Positions 52,465 through 62,253 of a stretch of 64,000 bases of DNA are shown piece by piece. The position numbers were made by a program, and so were the translations under genes. The stretch comes from Thermococcus aggregans (GTDB lineage: Archaea > Methanobacteriota_B > Thermococci > Thermococcales > Thermococcaceae): assembly GCF_024022995.1 (NCBI RefSeq), contig NZ_CP099582.1, positions 496,001-560,000 of the forward strand, read 5' to 3'. Position 1 is the first letter of the stretch. The number at the start of each line of letters is the position of its first letter. The notes beneath the pieces are model-generated. The model was not told the DNA's origin and made no database searches. It was given only the letters and a program-made list of their open reading frames with translations.

Positions 52465-53839
52465 CTCTTAGTCTTTTTGAGGTCTTATTGGAACTGGCGT
52501 TAGTGCAAAAGCTTTCAATTCTTCTAAAGTCTTATTGGAACCAATCCATGTAAATGTACTTCTTAGTCCACGGATCGACCTTTCAATTCTTCTAAAGTCT
52601 TATTGGAACCCGCCCTTATGGTTTTATTGGGGGCTCCGCTGCGGGGTCTTTCAATTCTTCTAAAGTCTTATTGGAACCAAGGAGTTCAATGAGGAGACAA
52701 AAGAGTTCAAGAAACTTTCAATTCTTCTAAAGTCTTATTGGAACCGCTGATTTCTTCAAAGAAAAGCTTAGCTACATCTCAATCTTTCAATTCTTCTAAA
52801 GTCTTATTGGAACTTTGGAAAGGAGCCGCAAACATTCGATATAGTGAAGACTTTCAATTCTTCTAAAGTCTTATTGGAACAGCCCGTAATTATTCTGGCT
52901 GTCTGTATCCTCTGCCGCTTTCAATTCTTCTAAAGTCTTATTGGAACGTTTAATATCTACCTTTCCGTTGGAGAATCATTTCGATCTTTCAATTCTTCTA
53001 AAGTCTTATTGGAACATAACTTTCACTACTCCAAGAACGACCATAAATGCTGCTTTCAATTCTTCTAAAGTCTTATTGGAACCAGGCCCTGCTACAAAGA
53101 GATGGTAACGGAAGATACAGCTTTCAATTCTTCTAAAGTCTTATTGGAACTACTTCGTTGGCTGGGGGCAAAATCGGCATTATTCTTACTTTCAATTCTT
53201 CTAAAGTCTTATTGGAACTCCACCGATGTCGTTTAGATCAGCTGTTAAGTTGTATCCTTTCAATTCTTCTAAAGTCTTATTGGAACTCAAAATTACTAAC
53301 GGTGCTTATGGCGTGCTGGTGAGCTTTCAATTCTTCTAAAGTCTTATTGGAACGAGATGAAGAGGCACGAGGTAAAAGTTTTCTCACCAAACTTTCAATT
53401 CTTCTAAAGTCTTATTGGAACACGGTTTAAGTCAATAAGGACAACTCTGCTCGGGTCGACTTTCAATTCTTCTAAAGTCTTATTGGAACTTAAAGCTTTG
53501 TGGGCAATGACCCTCTTAGCGGTCCTACTTTCAATTCTTCTAAAGTCTTATTGGAACCCCAAAAAATTTTGAATAAAAAAATCAAAAGTTCCTTCCTTTC
53601 AATTCTTCTAAAGTCTTATTGGAACTTGCGTTTTACACTCTTGCTTGTTGAAACATCGTCCTCAATCTTTCAATTCTTCTAAAGTCTTATTGGAACTGGG
53701 AGTTAGCCGCCGAGGGTGTGAAAGCTGAGTATGAAATTATCCTTTCAATTCTTCTAAAGTCTTATTGGAACCCCACAGTGTCGAGCTTGCTTGCATAGAA
53801 CAACCCCAGCTTTCAATTCTTCTAAAGTCTTATTGGAAC
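52465..53839 (-). CRISPR. CRISPR array, 20 intact repeats plus one decayed repeat
   Basis: The 30-bp repeat reads CTTTCAATTCTT...GTCTTATTGGAAC on the plus strand; on the minus strand it starts GTTCCAATAAGAC and ends GAATTGAAAG, the usual Pyrococcus/Thermococcus crRNA orientation with ATTGAAAG tag. Intact repeats start at 52512, 52580, 52648, 52715, 52784, 52851, 52918, 52986, 53053, 53121, 53189, 53257, 53324, 53392, 53460, 53528, 53596, 53667, 53742 and 53810. Most of the 19 spacers are 37-39 bp; two near the leader are 41 and 45. The last repeat (52465-52494) matches at 22 of 30 positions and is followed by a 17-bp remnant. No cas gene is in the window. Confidence 0.97.
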
Positions 53840-54056
53840 AGGGGCGAATTTTCCTCCAAATCCCCTATAAAACCATTAGAGCGCTTGAACATTATAAGCC
53901 TTTCGACAAAGGGTCAATAAAAAAGCCCTCACAAGCTCCAAATTAAGACCGCAAGAAAGGACTTTTGTGCTCTAACCCGTGTGAAACTCTCCCAATTCTG
54001 CAATGCACAGCTCCATACACGAGATCTCCAAAGGGAAGACAGAGGGTTAAATTAAG
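53840..54056 (-). promoter_or_regulatory. CRISPR leader
   Basis: Non-coding stretch flanking the intact end of the array. On the minus strand it reads towards the first repeat and contains TATA-like GCTTATAATG (53888-53897) and TTTTATAG (53867-53874), followed by GGGGATTTGGAGGAAAATT just before the repeat. The position and the decay of the opposite end both mark this side as the leader; its outer limit is approximate. Confidence 0.7.
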
Positions 54057-54324
54057 AATTTCCTCCTAAAACCAAATTTGAGGAAGAAAGGTTCGATTTC
54101 TGCTGGGATAATATATAAAAGAAGCTTAGTATTGCCCCGTTCAAAATTCCGAAAAAATTTCGTTACAAAATTCAAAGGATATTGCGACTCTTTGTCAGAT
54201 AGTAACTTTTGGTTACTAAAGACTTCCAAACCAAGTTTAGAATCCAAAATTCAAAAAGAAGCCTTCAAAAACGATTAAAAGCAAAAAACAGAAACCTAAA
54301 CGTGATAATGGGGGCATTTATCCT
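54057..54324. other. Gap between CRISPR leader and flavin reductase gene
   Basis: AT-rich and apparently non-coding; the short frames here lack ribosome sites and family resemblance. The only pattern seen is an inverted repeat TAGTAAC-N5-GTTACTA at 54200-54218, without an adjacent gene start. Confidence 0.5.
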
Positions 54325-54852
<528 letters not shown>

Positions 54853-56199
54853 TTAATATCTTATACTACGCTCTTTAAAAGCCCTTCTTAAGCTGAGCCA
54901 GTAAAGGGCTTTGGCGGCTCTTTCAGGGGTTGGGAAATTCTTTATTCCGTGGGCATTTAAAACTCTCACACCTTCTCTCACGAGTTCTCCGGCCATAAAA
55001 TTGACAATTATGGGCTTGTTGCACTCGGCATCTATGATAGCCTTTGCAATCTCTTCGCTCGGAATGAATATTGGTGGAACGCAGATAACCAGCAAGGCAT
55101 CGACGTTTCTATCTCTGCAGACTACCTCTATAGCCTTCTTGTATCTCTCATAATCTGCATCCGCTATAAGGTCAATTGGATTTTTGATGGAACATTGAGG
55201 AGGCAGAAAACTTTTGAGATCTTCTGTTGTTTTGTCTTCAAGCCTTGCAATCTCTAGCCCCAACTTCTCGGCTTTGTCGGTTGCCAAAACTCCAGGACCG
55301 CCGGAGTTTGTTATTATGGCTATTCTCCCCCCTCCGCTTTCGTACATCTCGAAGGTTTTTGCCGCATCAAAAAGCTCTTCCATTTCCTCAACCTCTATGG
55401 CTCCAAACTGGGCAAAAACGCCTTTGTAGATCTCATAGCTGCCCGCCAAACTTCCGGTGTGGCTCTGAGCAGCTTTGCTCCCGCTTTTGCTTTTTCCTGC
55501 CTTGAGGACTATCACGGGTTTTTTAGCGGTGGCGTATCTCAAAGCTTCCACGAACTTTTTCCCGTCTTTTACACCTTCAATATACAAAGCTATCACTTTG
55601 GTGTTTTCATCGTCGGCAAAATACCTCAAAAAGTCGCTCTCCGTCAAATCGGCAGCATTGCCGTAAGAAACGAAAGCTGAAAATCCTATTCCTTCCTCAT
55701 TTCCCATAGCCAAAGCTGCACCGCCAAATGCTCCGCTCTGCGAGATCAGCGCTAAGCCTCCTTTCTTAACCCTAACTTCAAAGGAGCCGAAAAAGTCAGC
55801 ATGAACACCAAAAATCCCGGCACAGTTTGGCCCAATAATTCTTACTCCTTTTTCTCGGGCTTTTTCAACGAGTTCTCTCTCGAGTTCAACGTTACCGATC
55901 TCGCTAAACCCTGCGCTTATAACCACAGCTCCTTTAATTTTGTCTCCAATTTCCTCGATTAAGGACGGAACAAGCTTTGCGGGAATTGCTATTATGGCAA
56001 CGTCAACATTTTTCTCAAGCTTTTCTGCGATTTTAAGTTTCTTTCCCCCTACTTCAACTTCTCCCCCTTTAGGATTCACGGGAATAATCTCGCCCTTAAA
56101 GCCTCCTTCAACTATATTTCTCAGAATTTCGTATGCTATTGCTCCCCTCTTAAATGACCCAAATACCGCCACAGAGGCGGGATAAAAGAAGAAGTCCAT
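54853..56199 (-). CDS. Acetyl/acyl-CoA synthetase (ADP-forming), alpha subunit
   Basis: Converts an acyl-CoA plus ADP and Pi to acid, CoA and ATP, the main ATP-forming step of peptide and sugar fermentation. The 448-residue alpha chain has a CoA-binding domain (YPASVAVFGSFKRGAIAYEILRN; IIPVNPKGGEVEVGGKK), a ligase domain with SAGFSEIGN and SQSGAFGGA, and the phosphorylated His247 in QSHTGSLAGSYE. Thermococcales have several paralogues; the acyl specificity is not readable. The ATP-grasp beta subunit is not in the window. Confidence 0.85.
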   Translation of the reverse strand: MDFFFYPASVAVFGSFKRGAIAYEILRNIVEGGFKGEIIPVNPKGGEVEVGGKKLKIAEKLEKNVDVAIIAIPAKLVPSLIEEIGDKIKGAVVISAGFSEIGNVELERELVEKAREKGVRIIGPNCAGIFGVHADFFGSFEVRVKKGGLALISQSGAFGGAALAMGNEEGIGFSAFVSYGNAADLTESDFLRYFADDENTKVIALYIEGVKDGKKFVEALRYATAKKPVIVLKAGKSKSGSKAAQSHTGSLAGSYEIYKGVFAQFGAIEVEEMEELFDAAKTFEMYESGGGRIAIITNSGGPGVLATDKAEKLGLEIARLEDKTTEDLKSFLPPQCSIKNPIDLIADADYERYKKAIEVVCRDRNVDALLVICVPPIFIPSEEIAKAIIDAECNKPIIVNFMAGELVREGVRVLNAHGIKNFPTPERAAKALYWLSLRRAFKERSIRY

Positions 56200-56203
56200 T
56201 TGC

Positions 56204-57301
56204 TCACCTCCGTCTTGTCAAGAGTGGAAGTATTGCTATCAACAAGACAATTCCTGGCCCGCAGATGCCTTTCTTCTGCTCTACCACAATAGTTACAGTT
56301 TTACCGTCCGTTTTCTGCGACTTTATTTCCACAGTGGTTGGGGATTTAACACTTATCTTATCGAACTCGAACGGTAGGGTTATATTTGCAGTCCAAGTTT
56401 TCTTGGTGAGACTCTCTTTATAGTCAACTTTTGGCTTTGCCTCACCCCATACGAGTACTCTGCTGTCCTCAATTTTGGAGTTTATCTCTTGAATATCCAT
56501 AGTTTTGTTGAACTCTTCTCTAATTTTTATTTCATGGTAGCTTGTAGCGTTAATCCCTTCGAAAGTTGCGTTAAACTGGACAAGTCCGCTTAGGGGGTCA
56601 TAGTAAATCTGGATGCTCTTTGTAGTTTTTGCCAGAAATTCGTCGAAAGGAATGAACTTAGTAGTATTCTCTGTTGTCTTGTTCATAATGGCTTCATAGA
56701 CGGAGGAATCAAAGGTTATAACAACTATTGGAAGATAGTACCCGTTTTCCCATGAGGCGACATTATCTACAAGCTCCTTCGGTTTTGGAGCTAGATTGAT
56801 AATATAAGCGTCTTTTGGGAGAATTATTGTGAGCTTTCTCCAGCTGTATTCAAAAATCTTGTTTTTAAAGAAGAATTGCATTGGTCCATAAACTGAGCTC
56901 TGCAGTGTTTGGTTTTTCTCCACAAGGTAATTGTATATTTTAAAAGTTACAACTGCAGTCCAGTTTTTTCCCAAGTTTACGGGCCCTTCCTCTGGTACAA
57001 CAACCAAAGCTTCTTTAGATCGCTCTTCTACTTCTCTTTTGAAATTGCCATATATCAACGAGTAAACAAAGTCATGGAATTCCTTTTCTGCTCTTTGGGG
57101 ATTTGTCTGGGAGAGCTCCTCGAAATAGTCCAAATAAGACGGGTCTTTGAGCTGGGCGTTAATCTTAACGAATGCCGTCCCACTCGGATACACGGTCATA
57201 TAAATGTCTATGTTGAAGAGATGTTGATCCTCATAAGCGTAAACCTGAGAAAACGATGCCAGTAGCATAAACGTGATGATAATCCACGCACTTTTCCTCA
57301 T
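56204..57301 (-). CDS. Secreted CGP-CTERM protein of unknown function
   Basis: A 365-residue exported protein with a signal peptide (SAWIIITFMLLASFSQVYAYE) and, at the C terminus, the CGP-CTERM sorting signal: Cys347 in CGPGIVLLIAILPLLTRRR. The body is rich in beta strands and Asn-x-Ser/Thr sites. No catalytic domain is recognised. CGP-CTERM tails are typical of Thermococcales surface proteins and are thought to be processed at the Cys. The stop lies 4 bp before the acyl-CoA synthetase start. Confidence 0.8.
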   Translation of the reverse strand: MRKSAWIIITFMLLASFSQVYAYEDQHLFNIDIYMTVYPSGTAFVKINAQLKDPSYLDYFEELSQTNPQRAEKEFHDFVYSLIYGNFKREVEERSKEALVVVPEEGPVNLGKNWTAVVTFKIYNYLVEKNQTLQSSVYGPMQFFFKNKIFEYSWRKLTIILPKDAYIINLAPKPKELVDNVASWENGYYLPIVVITFDSSVYEAIMNKTTENTTKFIPFDEFLAKTTKSIQIYYDPLSGLVQFNATFEGINATSYHEIKIREEFNKTMDIQEINSKIEDSRVLVWGEAKPKVDYKESLTKKTWTANITLPFEFDKISVKSPTTVEIKSQKTDGKTVTIVVEQKKGICGPGIVLLIAILPLLTRRR

Positions 57302-57376
57302 GTTCCCACCTCCAAAACTTTTTCAATTAGCAAATACAAAAATTTATTGGTTCATTAATGGCAAAGCGTGATAGCG

Positions 57377-57847
57377 ATGAAGAAGTACAGAAAAGTCGTG
57401 GTTGGAGGTACGTTTGACAGGCTCCATTTAGGACATAAAGCTTTGCTTAGGAAGGCTTTTGAAGTTGGCAAGTACGTTTACATAGGTCTGACTTCTGATG
57501 AAATGATAAAGAACAAGCCATACGCCGAAAAAATTCTCCCCTATGAGATTAGATTAAGGGATTTGCTAAAGTTCTTTGAGGTTAACGGCTACAAAAACTA
57601 CAGGGTAATAAAGATACACAGTGCAATAGGGTTTGCAGACAGGATAAAGAGCTTAGACGCAATAGTTGTTAGCGAGGAAACATATAAAGGGGCTCTCTTG
57701 GTAAACAAGGCGAGGGAAGAAAAGGGGCTAAAACCCCTTGACATAGTTGTCATAAAGCTGATCAAAAGCAAACTTGGGGATAAAATAAGCTCTTCCTTAA
57801 TAAGGGCTGGTCTTATAGACCCTTTTGGAAATCCAAAGAGGTGGTAA
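57377..57847 (+). CDS. coaD: Phosphopantetheine adenylyltransferase, archaeal type
   Basis: Makes dephospho-CoA from 4'-phosphopantetheine and ATP. Nucleotidyltransferase motif GGTFDRLHLGHKALLRKA (HxGH) and C-terminal KISSSLIRAGLI are intact; 156 residues. Start Met 57377 follows GTGATAGC; the GTG at 57368 is part of that site. It lies 1 bp before the following oxidoreductase gene. Confidence 0.92.
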   Translation: MKKYRKVVVGGTFDRLHLGHKALLRKAFEVGKYVYIGLTSDEMIKNKPYAEKILPYEIRLRDLLKFFEVNGYKNYRVIKIHSAIGFADRIKSLDAIVVSEETYKGALLVNKAREEKGLKPLDIVVIKLIKSKLGDKISSSLIRAGLIDPFGNPKRW

Positions 57848-57848
57848 A

Positions 57849-59108
57849 ATGAGAGTGGTCACGATTGGAGCTGGACTTGGAGGGCTTTTAACAAGTGCCT
57901 TTTTAGCCAAAGCAGGTCATGAGGTAACGGTTCTGGAAAAAGCTCCTTTTGTAGGTGGTAGGTTTACAAACCTCAACTACAAAGGCTTTCAGCTGTCCAC
58001 TGGGGCTCTCCACATGGTTCCTCATGGAGAAAATGGTCCTTTGGCTCACCTTCTAAAGCTCCTGGGGGCTAATGTGGAGATAGTAAACTCAAATCCGAAG
58101 GGCAAGTTTTTCATGAATGGAAACCTCTACCATTACAGAGAGGGATGGGACTACTTGTCGCTTAAAGAAACGGCAAAGGCCATGAAGCTTCTCACAGAGA
58201 TAAAGGCCAACAAGCTTCCAAAAGGAGAAGAGGCAAACATGAACTCCTGGGAGTGGCTCAAAGAAAAAATCGGCGATAACGAGTTCGTTTATCTTTTCAT
58301 AAAGAGCTTTCTCGGGTGGGCGGTTAGCTTAACCCCGGAGGAAGTTCCGGCAATTGAGCTTGCCAAGGAAATAAAAGCCACTTTGAAGTGGGGCGGCCCC
58401 GGACTTATAAAGGGCGGATGTAAAGCCGTAAGCGAAGAGCTTGCGAGAATTGTAAAAGCAAACGGAGGAAAAATAATAACCGGAAAGAAAGCGATTGAAG
58501 TGGATGACGGCAAAGTGATGACATCAGATGGGGAGGAATATAGCTACGATGTATTAATCTCGAACATAGGAATAAAAGAAACGGTGGAGCTTTTTGGAAG
58601 GGATAAGTTTGATAGAGAGTATCTGAAAAAAGTGGATGCCCTAAAGCCTGCGGAAGGAATTAAAATTAACGTAGCCTTAAGGGGAAAGCCGAGAATAGGC
58701 AACACTGTTGTCTTTACCCTGGACACTCAAAGGATAAACGGATATAACGAGCCCTCCGCATTAACTCCAGAGCTCGCAAGGGAAGGATATACGCTTATCA
58801 TGACACATCAGGCTTTGAGGAGCAAAAACATAAAGAAGGAGCAAAAATTGGGATTGGAGGATCTTTCCTATCTCTTCCCAGATCTCGACAAAGATGGAGA
58901 AGTTCTGATGGTTCAGACGTATTTAGATGGGAACCCAGTCAACAGAGTAGCCTCTGGAATGCATCTTGACTTTCCGATGGAGAACGTTTACATAGTTGGG
59001 GACGCAAACAAGGGAGAAGGTGGCATAGAGGTTGAAGGAATAGCCTTGGGAGTCATGAAAACCCTCGAAAGCCTTGGCATTGGGCGGTTTAGTGAATGGT
59101 ACCTCTAA
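57849..59108 (+). CDS. Phytoene desaturase-like FAD/NAD(P) oxidoreductase (COG1233-like)
   Basis: A flavoprotein of 419 residues. FAD motif VVTIGAGLGGLLTSAFLAKAGHEVTVLEKAPFVGGRF at the N terminus and the C-terminal VYIVGDANKGEGGIEVEGIALGVMKTLESLG are typical of the phytoene desaturase/amine oxidase group. Thermococcus makes no carotenoids as far as known, so the substrate is open; an isoprenoid lipid role is possible. Start Met 57849 follows GAGGTGGTAAA. Co-transcribed with coaD. Confidence 0.8.
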   Translation: MRVVTIGAGLGGLLTSAFLAKAGHEVTVLEKAPFVGGRFTNLNYKGFQLSTGALHMVPHGENGPLAHLLKLLGANVEIVNSNPKGKFFMNGNLYHYREGWDYLSLKETAKAMKLLTEIKANKLPKGEEANMNSWEWLKEKIGDNEFVYLFIKSFLGWAVSLTPEEVPAIELAKEIKATLKWGGPGLIKGGCKAVSEELARIVKANGGKIITGKKAIEVDDGKVMTSDGEEYSYDVLISNIGIKETVELFGRDKFDREYLKKVDALKPAEGIKINVALRGKPRIGNTVVFTLDTQRINGYNEPSALTPELAREGYTLIMTHQALRSKNIKKEQKLGLEDLSYLFPDLDKDGEVLMVQTYLDGNPVNRVASGMHLDFPMENVYIVGDANKGEGGIEVEGIALGVMKTLESLGIGRFSEWYL

Positions 59109-59261
59109 TTAAAACAGCAAAGAAATCCCCTTAATATCTTTAAGTTTGCAATCTCTTTCACTTATTCTTCGAAGTTTTTTCTAAAAGGACTATTTTATGG
59201 CTAAGAAACCCTTTTAATTCGCTGGGGTCTAACTTTATACACCAGTGTTGGAGGGAGTAGC

Positions 59262-60209
59262 ATGAAGAAGAGGGTTGTCATAGCTTTGGGTGGGAACGCT
59301 ATTCTGCAGAGAGGGCAAAAGGGTACTTATGAGGAGCAAATGGAAAATGTGAGAAAGACTGCAAAACAGATTGCCGATATTATTCTTGATAACGAGTATG
59401 AAGTTGTCATTACTCACGGGAATGGGCCTCAAGTGGGGGCAATTTTGCTGCAGCAGGATGCTGGAGAGCACATGTACGGTATTCCAGCGCAACCCATGGA
59501 TGTTTGCGGTGCAATGAGTCAGGGTCAAATAGGGTATATGATCCAGCAGGCTTTAGTTAACGAATTAAGGAAGAGGGGCATAAACAAGCCGGTGGCGACG
59601 GTAATTACTCAGACTATTGTTGATAAAAACGATTCGGCGTTCCAGAACCCTTCAAAGCCTGTGGGCCCATTTTACGATGAAGAAACTGCCAAAAAGCTTG
59701 CCAAAGAAAAGGGATGGGTAGTTATAGAGGACGCCGGAAGGGGATGGAGGAGAGTAGTTCCAAGTCCAGACCCAAAGGGGCACGTTGAGGCTCCAATAAT
59801 TCAGGATTTGGTTAAAAAAGGCTTTATAGTCATAGCTTCTGGTGGCGGAGGAATTCCGGTTATTGAGGAGAATGGTGAATTTAAAGGAGTAGAGGCTGTA
59901 ATCGATAAGGACTTGGCTGGAGAAAAGCTTGCTGAGGAAGTTAACGCTGACATTCTTATGATTCTCACCGATGTTAATGGGGCTGCAATCAACTACGGCA
60001 AGCCAAATGAACAGTGGCTCCGAGAAGTTAAGGTTGATGAACTTAAGAAATACTACGAAGAGGGACACTTCAAAAAGGGTAGCATGGGGCCAAAGGTTCT
60101 CGCTGCCATAAGGTTTGTTGAATGGGGAGGAGAGAGAGCAATAATTGCCGCCTTGGACAAAGCTGTTGAAGCCTTAGAAGGAAAAACAGGCACTCAGGTT
60201 GTTAAGTGA
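59262..60209 (+). CDS. Carbamate kinase
   Basis: Catalyses carbamoyl phosphate plus ADP to carbamate and ATP, or the reverse; in Pyrococcus the enzyme makes carbamoyl phosphate. The 315-residue product has [27 protein letters not shown], the SGGGGIPVI loop, [16 protein letters not shown] and [18 protein letters not shown]. It has its own promoter (ACTTTATACA near 59230) and a GGAGGGAGTAGC ribosome site. Confidence 0.93.
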   Translation: MKKRVVIALGGNAILQRGQKGTYEEQMENVRKTAKQIADIILDNEYEVVITHGNGPQVGAILLQQDAGEHMYGIPAQPMDVCGAMSQGQIGYMIQQALVNELRKRGINKPVATVITQTIVDKNDSAFQNPSKPVGPFYDEETAKKLAKEKGWVVIEDAGRGWRRVVPSPDPKGHVEAPIIQDLVKKGFIVIASGGGGIPVIEENGEFKGVEAVIDKDLAGEKLAEEVNADILMILTDVNGAAINYGKPNEQWLREVKVDELKKYYEEGHFKKGSMGPKVLAAIRFVEWGGERAIIAALDKAVEALEGKTGTQVVK

Positions 60210-60232
60210 TTTTTATCTATTTTCTATTCTTT
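60210..60232 (+). terminator. T-rich terminator after carbamate kinase
   Basis: TTTTTAT, TTTT and TTCTTT runs directly follow the stop, with an independent gene starting ~90 bp later. Confidence 0.45.
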
Positions 60233-60322
60233 CGTTAGAACTCTCGTTCAATTTCGTTTGCCAAAAGGCTTAAAGACATTAATGTTGTAATATCTCTTTA
60301 GGAATATCGTGGAGGTGACTTC

Positions 60323-61165
60323 ATGGATCCATTAAGCGGATTCATAGGTTCGTTGATATGGTGGATATTGTTCTTCTATTTGCTCATGGGGCCCCAGATT
60401 CAGTACAGGCAACTGCAAATTGCTAGGGCGAAATTACTGGAGAAGATCGCGAGAAAAAGAAATTCCACTGTTATAACAATGATTCACAGGCAGGAGAGCA
60501 TCGGTTTCTTTGGGATCCCAGTGTACAAGTTTATAAGCATTGAAGATAGCGAAGAAGTGTTAAGGGCAATAAGGATGGCTCCAAAAGACAAGCCAATTGA
60601 CTTAATCATCCACACGCCGGGAGGATTAGTATTGGCAGCAACGCAGATAGCAAAAGCCTTGAAAGACCACCCGGCAGAGACGAGAGTAATAGTGCCGCAC
60701 TACGCAATGAGCGGTGGTACTTTGATAGCCTTGGCTGCGGATAAGATTATAATGGATCCTCATGCGGTTTTGGGTCCAATTGATCCCCAGCTAGGCCAAT
60801 ATCCTGCCCCGAGTATAATAAGAGCTGTTGAGCAAAAAGGTGCGGAGAAAGTTGACGATCAAACCCTTATTCTTGCCGATGTTGCAAAGAAAGCAATAAA
60901 CCAAGTTCGAGAGTTCGTTTACAACCTCCTTAAGGACAAGTATGGGGAGGAGAAGGCTAGGGAGTTAGCTCAGATACTCACTGAGGGAAGGTGGACTCAT
61001 GACTATCCAATCACCGTTGAGCATGCAAAAGAGCTTGGTCTTCACGTTGAAACGGAGGTTCCAGAGGAAGTCTATGCTCTTATGGAGCTCTATAAGCAAC
61101 CTATAAAGCAAAGAGGCACTGTGGAATTTATGCCTTACCCAGTAAAGCAACAGGGGAAAGATTAG
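60323..61165 (+). CDS. SDH-family Clp-fold membrane serine protease
   Basis: A 280-residue member of the SppA/ClpP-like group (PF01972 type). One N-terminal helix (FIGSLIWWILFFYLLMG) anchors it. The Clp fold has LIIHTPGGLVLAATQIAKAL, the catalytic Ser in HYAMSGGTLIALAADKIIMDPHAVLGPIDPQLGQ, and a Lys region (RAVEQKGAEKVDD). The SGGT motif is intact. Substrates unknown, probably membrane proteins or peptides. Confidence 0.85.
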   Translation: MDPLSGFIGSLIWWILFFYLLMGPQIQYRQLQIARAKLLEKIARKRNSTVITMIHRQESIGFFGIPVYKFISIEDSEEVLRAIRMAPKDKPIDLIIHTPGGLVLAATQIAKALKDHPAETRVIVPHYAMSGGTLIALAADKIIMDPHAVLGPIDPQLGQYPAPSIIRAVEQKGAEKVDDQTLILADVAKKAINQVREFVYNLLKDKYGEEKARELAQILTEGRWTHDYPITVEHAKELGLHVETEVPEEVYALMELYKQPIKQRGTVEFMPYPVKQQGKD

Positions 61166-61308
61166 ATAGGTGGATTTTTGTTTGTTCATTTCCTTTTTGA
61201 AAAGTTAAACGATAGTTCTTGGTTCTAAAGAATAATTTCACATCTCAGCCAAAAACTTTTTATTTAGTTTTTACATCCCTTTAGTGAGGCTCAAATCAGG
61301 GTGAGATT

Positions 61309-62250
61309 ATGATCAACTATTCTAAAATGAAGGAAGGGGAAGAGACCATGCAAGTGAAAGTAGACCCAGAGGAAATTAAGAGGATAAAAGCCGAAATAGA
61401 GGCTTTAGAAAGAGAGAAAAAAGAAATTCAAGAGAGATTGGAGCAGCTCCAGAAGGAGCTGAATGTTTGGATACAAAAAAGAGATGAGAAAAATAAGGAA
61501 GTAAAGCAGTTAAGAGAGAAAGCAAGAGAGTATAAAGCAAAAAGAGATGAAATCAACCAGCAGATCCAAGAACTTAAAAAGAACAGAGATGAGATAAATG
61601 CCAAACTTGATCTTCTCTACCAAGAAGCCATGGAGTACAGAACAAAGAGGAACGAGTACAGACAGCTGAGAAGACTAAAGATGCCGAAGGAAAAGATAGA
61701 GGAGAGAATCGAAAAGCTCGAATGGGAGCTGCAGACCAATCCCAACATAACCCCCGAGAGGGAAAAACAAATAGTTGATCAAATCCAGGTTTTAGCTACA
61801 GAGCTTGAAATTCTCCAGCAGGCTGAAAGGTTCCACAAAAAGCTAGAAGAAACAAGAAAGAAGATAGAGAGCCTGAAAAAAGCAAGAAGGGCAATAGGCT
61901 TGGAAATACAAAAGCTTGCAAACCAGAGCCAGCAGTTCCACGAGCAGATGTTGAAGGCTTACCAGCAGGCAGATGAAATTAAGAAAGAAGCCGATGAATA
62001 CCACCAAAAGGTGGTTGAGCTTAGAGAAAAGATTAGAGAAGTTAGAAGGGAGCTCAGGGAAGTAGAAAAGAAGATACTCGAATACGACCAGAAGCACAAG
62101 GAGTTAATAGCATACAAGCTTGTTGCAAAGATGAGAGCAAAGAAAGATGCCACCTTTGAAAGGGCAGTTGAGGCACTTGAAAAGTTCAAGCGCGGTGAAA
62201 AGCTTACTCTTGATGAGCTCTTACTGCTCCAGAGATATAATCTGGTGTGA
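61309..62250 (+). CDS. Coiled-coil protein (COG1340-like)
   Basis: A 313-residue protein that is almost wholly coiled coil: heptad-type Lys/Glu/Arg/Gln runs from ~15 to ~270 (EIEALEREKKEIQERLEQLQKEL, KAREYKAKRDEINQQIQELKKNRDE), with a short non-coiled insert at ~125-145 (RLKMPKEKIEERIEKLEWELQTNPNI) that may be a hairpin turn. Archaeal family of unknown function. ATG 61309 follows GGTGAGATT; Met at 61348 is an alternative. It lies 3 bp before arcS, so they are co-transcribed. Confidence 0.78.
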   Translation: MINYSKMKEGEETMQVKVDPEEIKRIKAEIEALEREKKEIQERLEQLQKELNVWIQKRDEKNKEVKQLREKAREYKAKRDEINQQIQELKKNRDEINAKLDLLYQEAMEYRTKRNEYRQLRRLKMPKEKIEERIEKLEWELQTNPNITPEREKQIVDQIQVLATELEILQQAERFHKKLEETRKKIESLKKARRAIGLEIQKLANQSQQFHEQMLKAYQQADEIKKEADEYHQKVVELREKIREVRRELREVEKKILEYDQKHKELIAYKLVAKMRAKKDATFERAVEALEKFKRGEKLTLDELLLLQRYNLV

Positions 62251-62253
62251 AGA

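Noticed and set aside
53500-53682. 60-codon open frame inside the CRISPR array
   Set aside because: It consists of repeats and spacers.
54047-54247. 66-codon minus frame and overlapping plus frames right of the CRISPR leader
   Set aside because: Low-complexity, no ribosome site, no promoter in position; considered non-coding.
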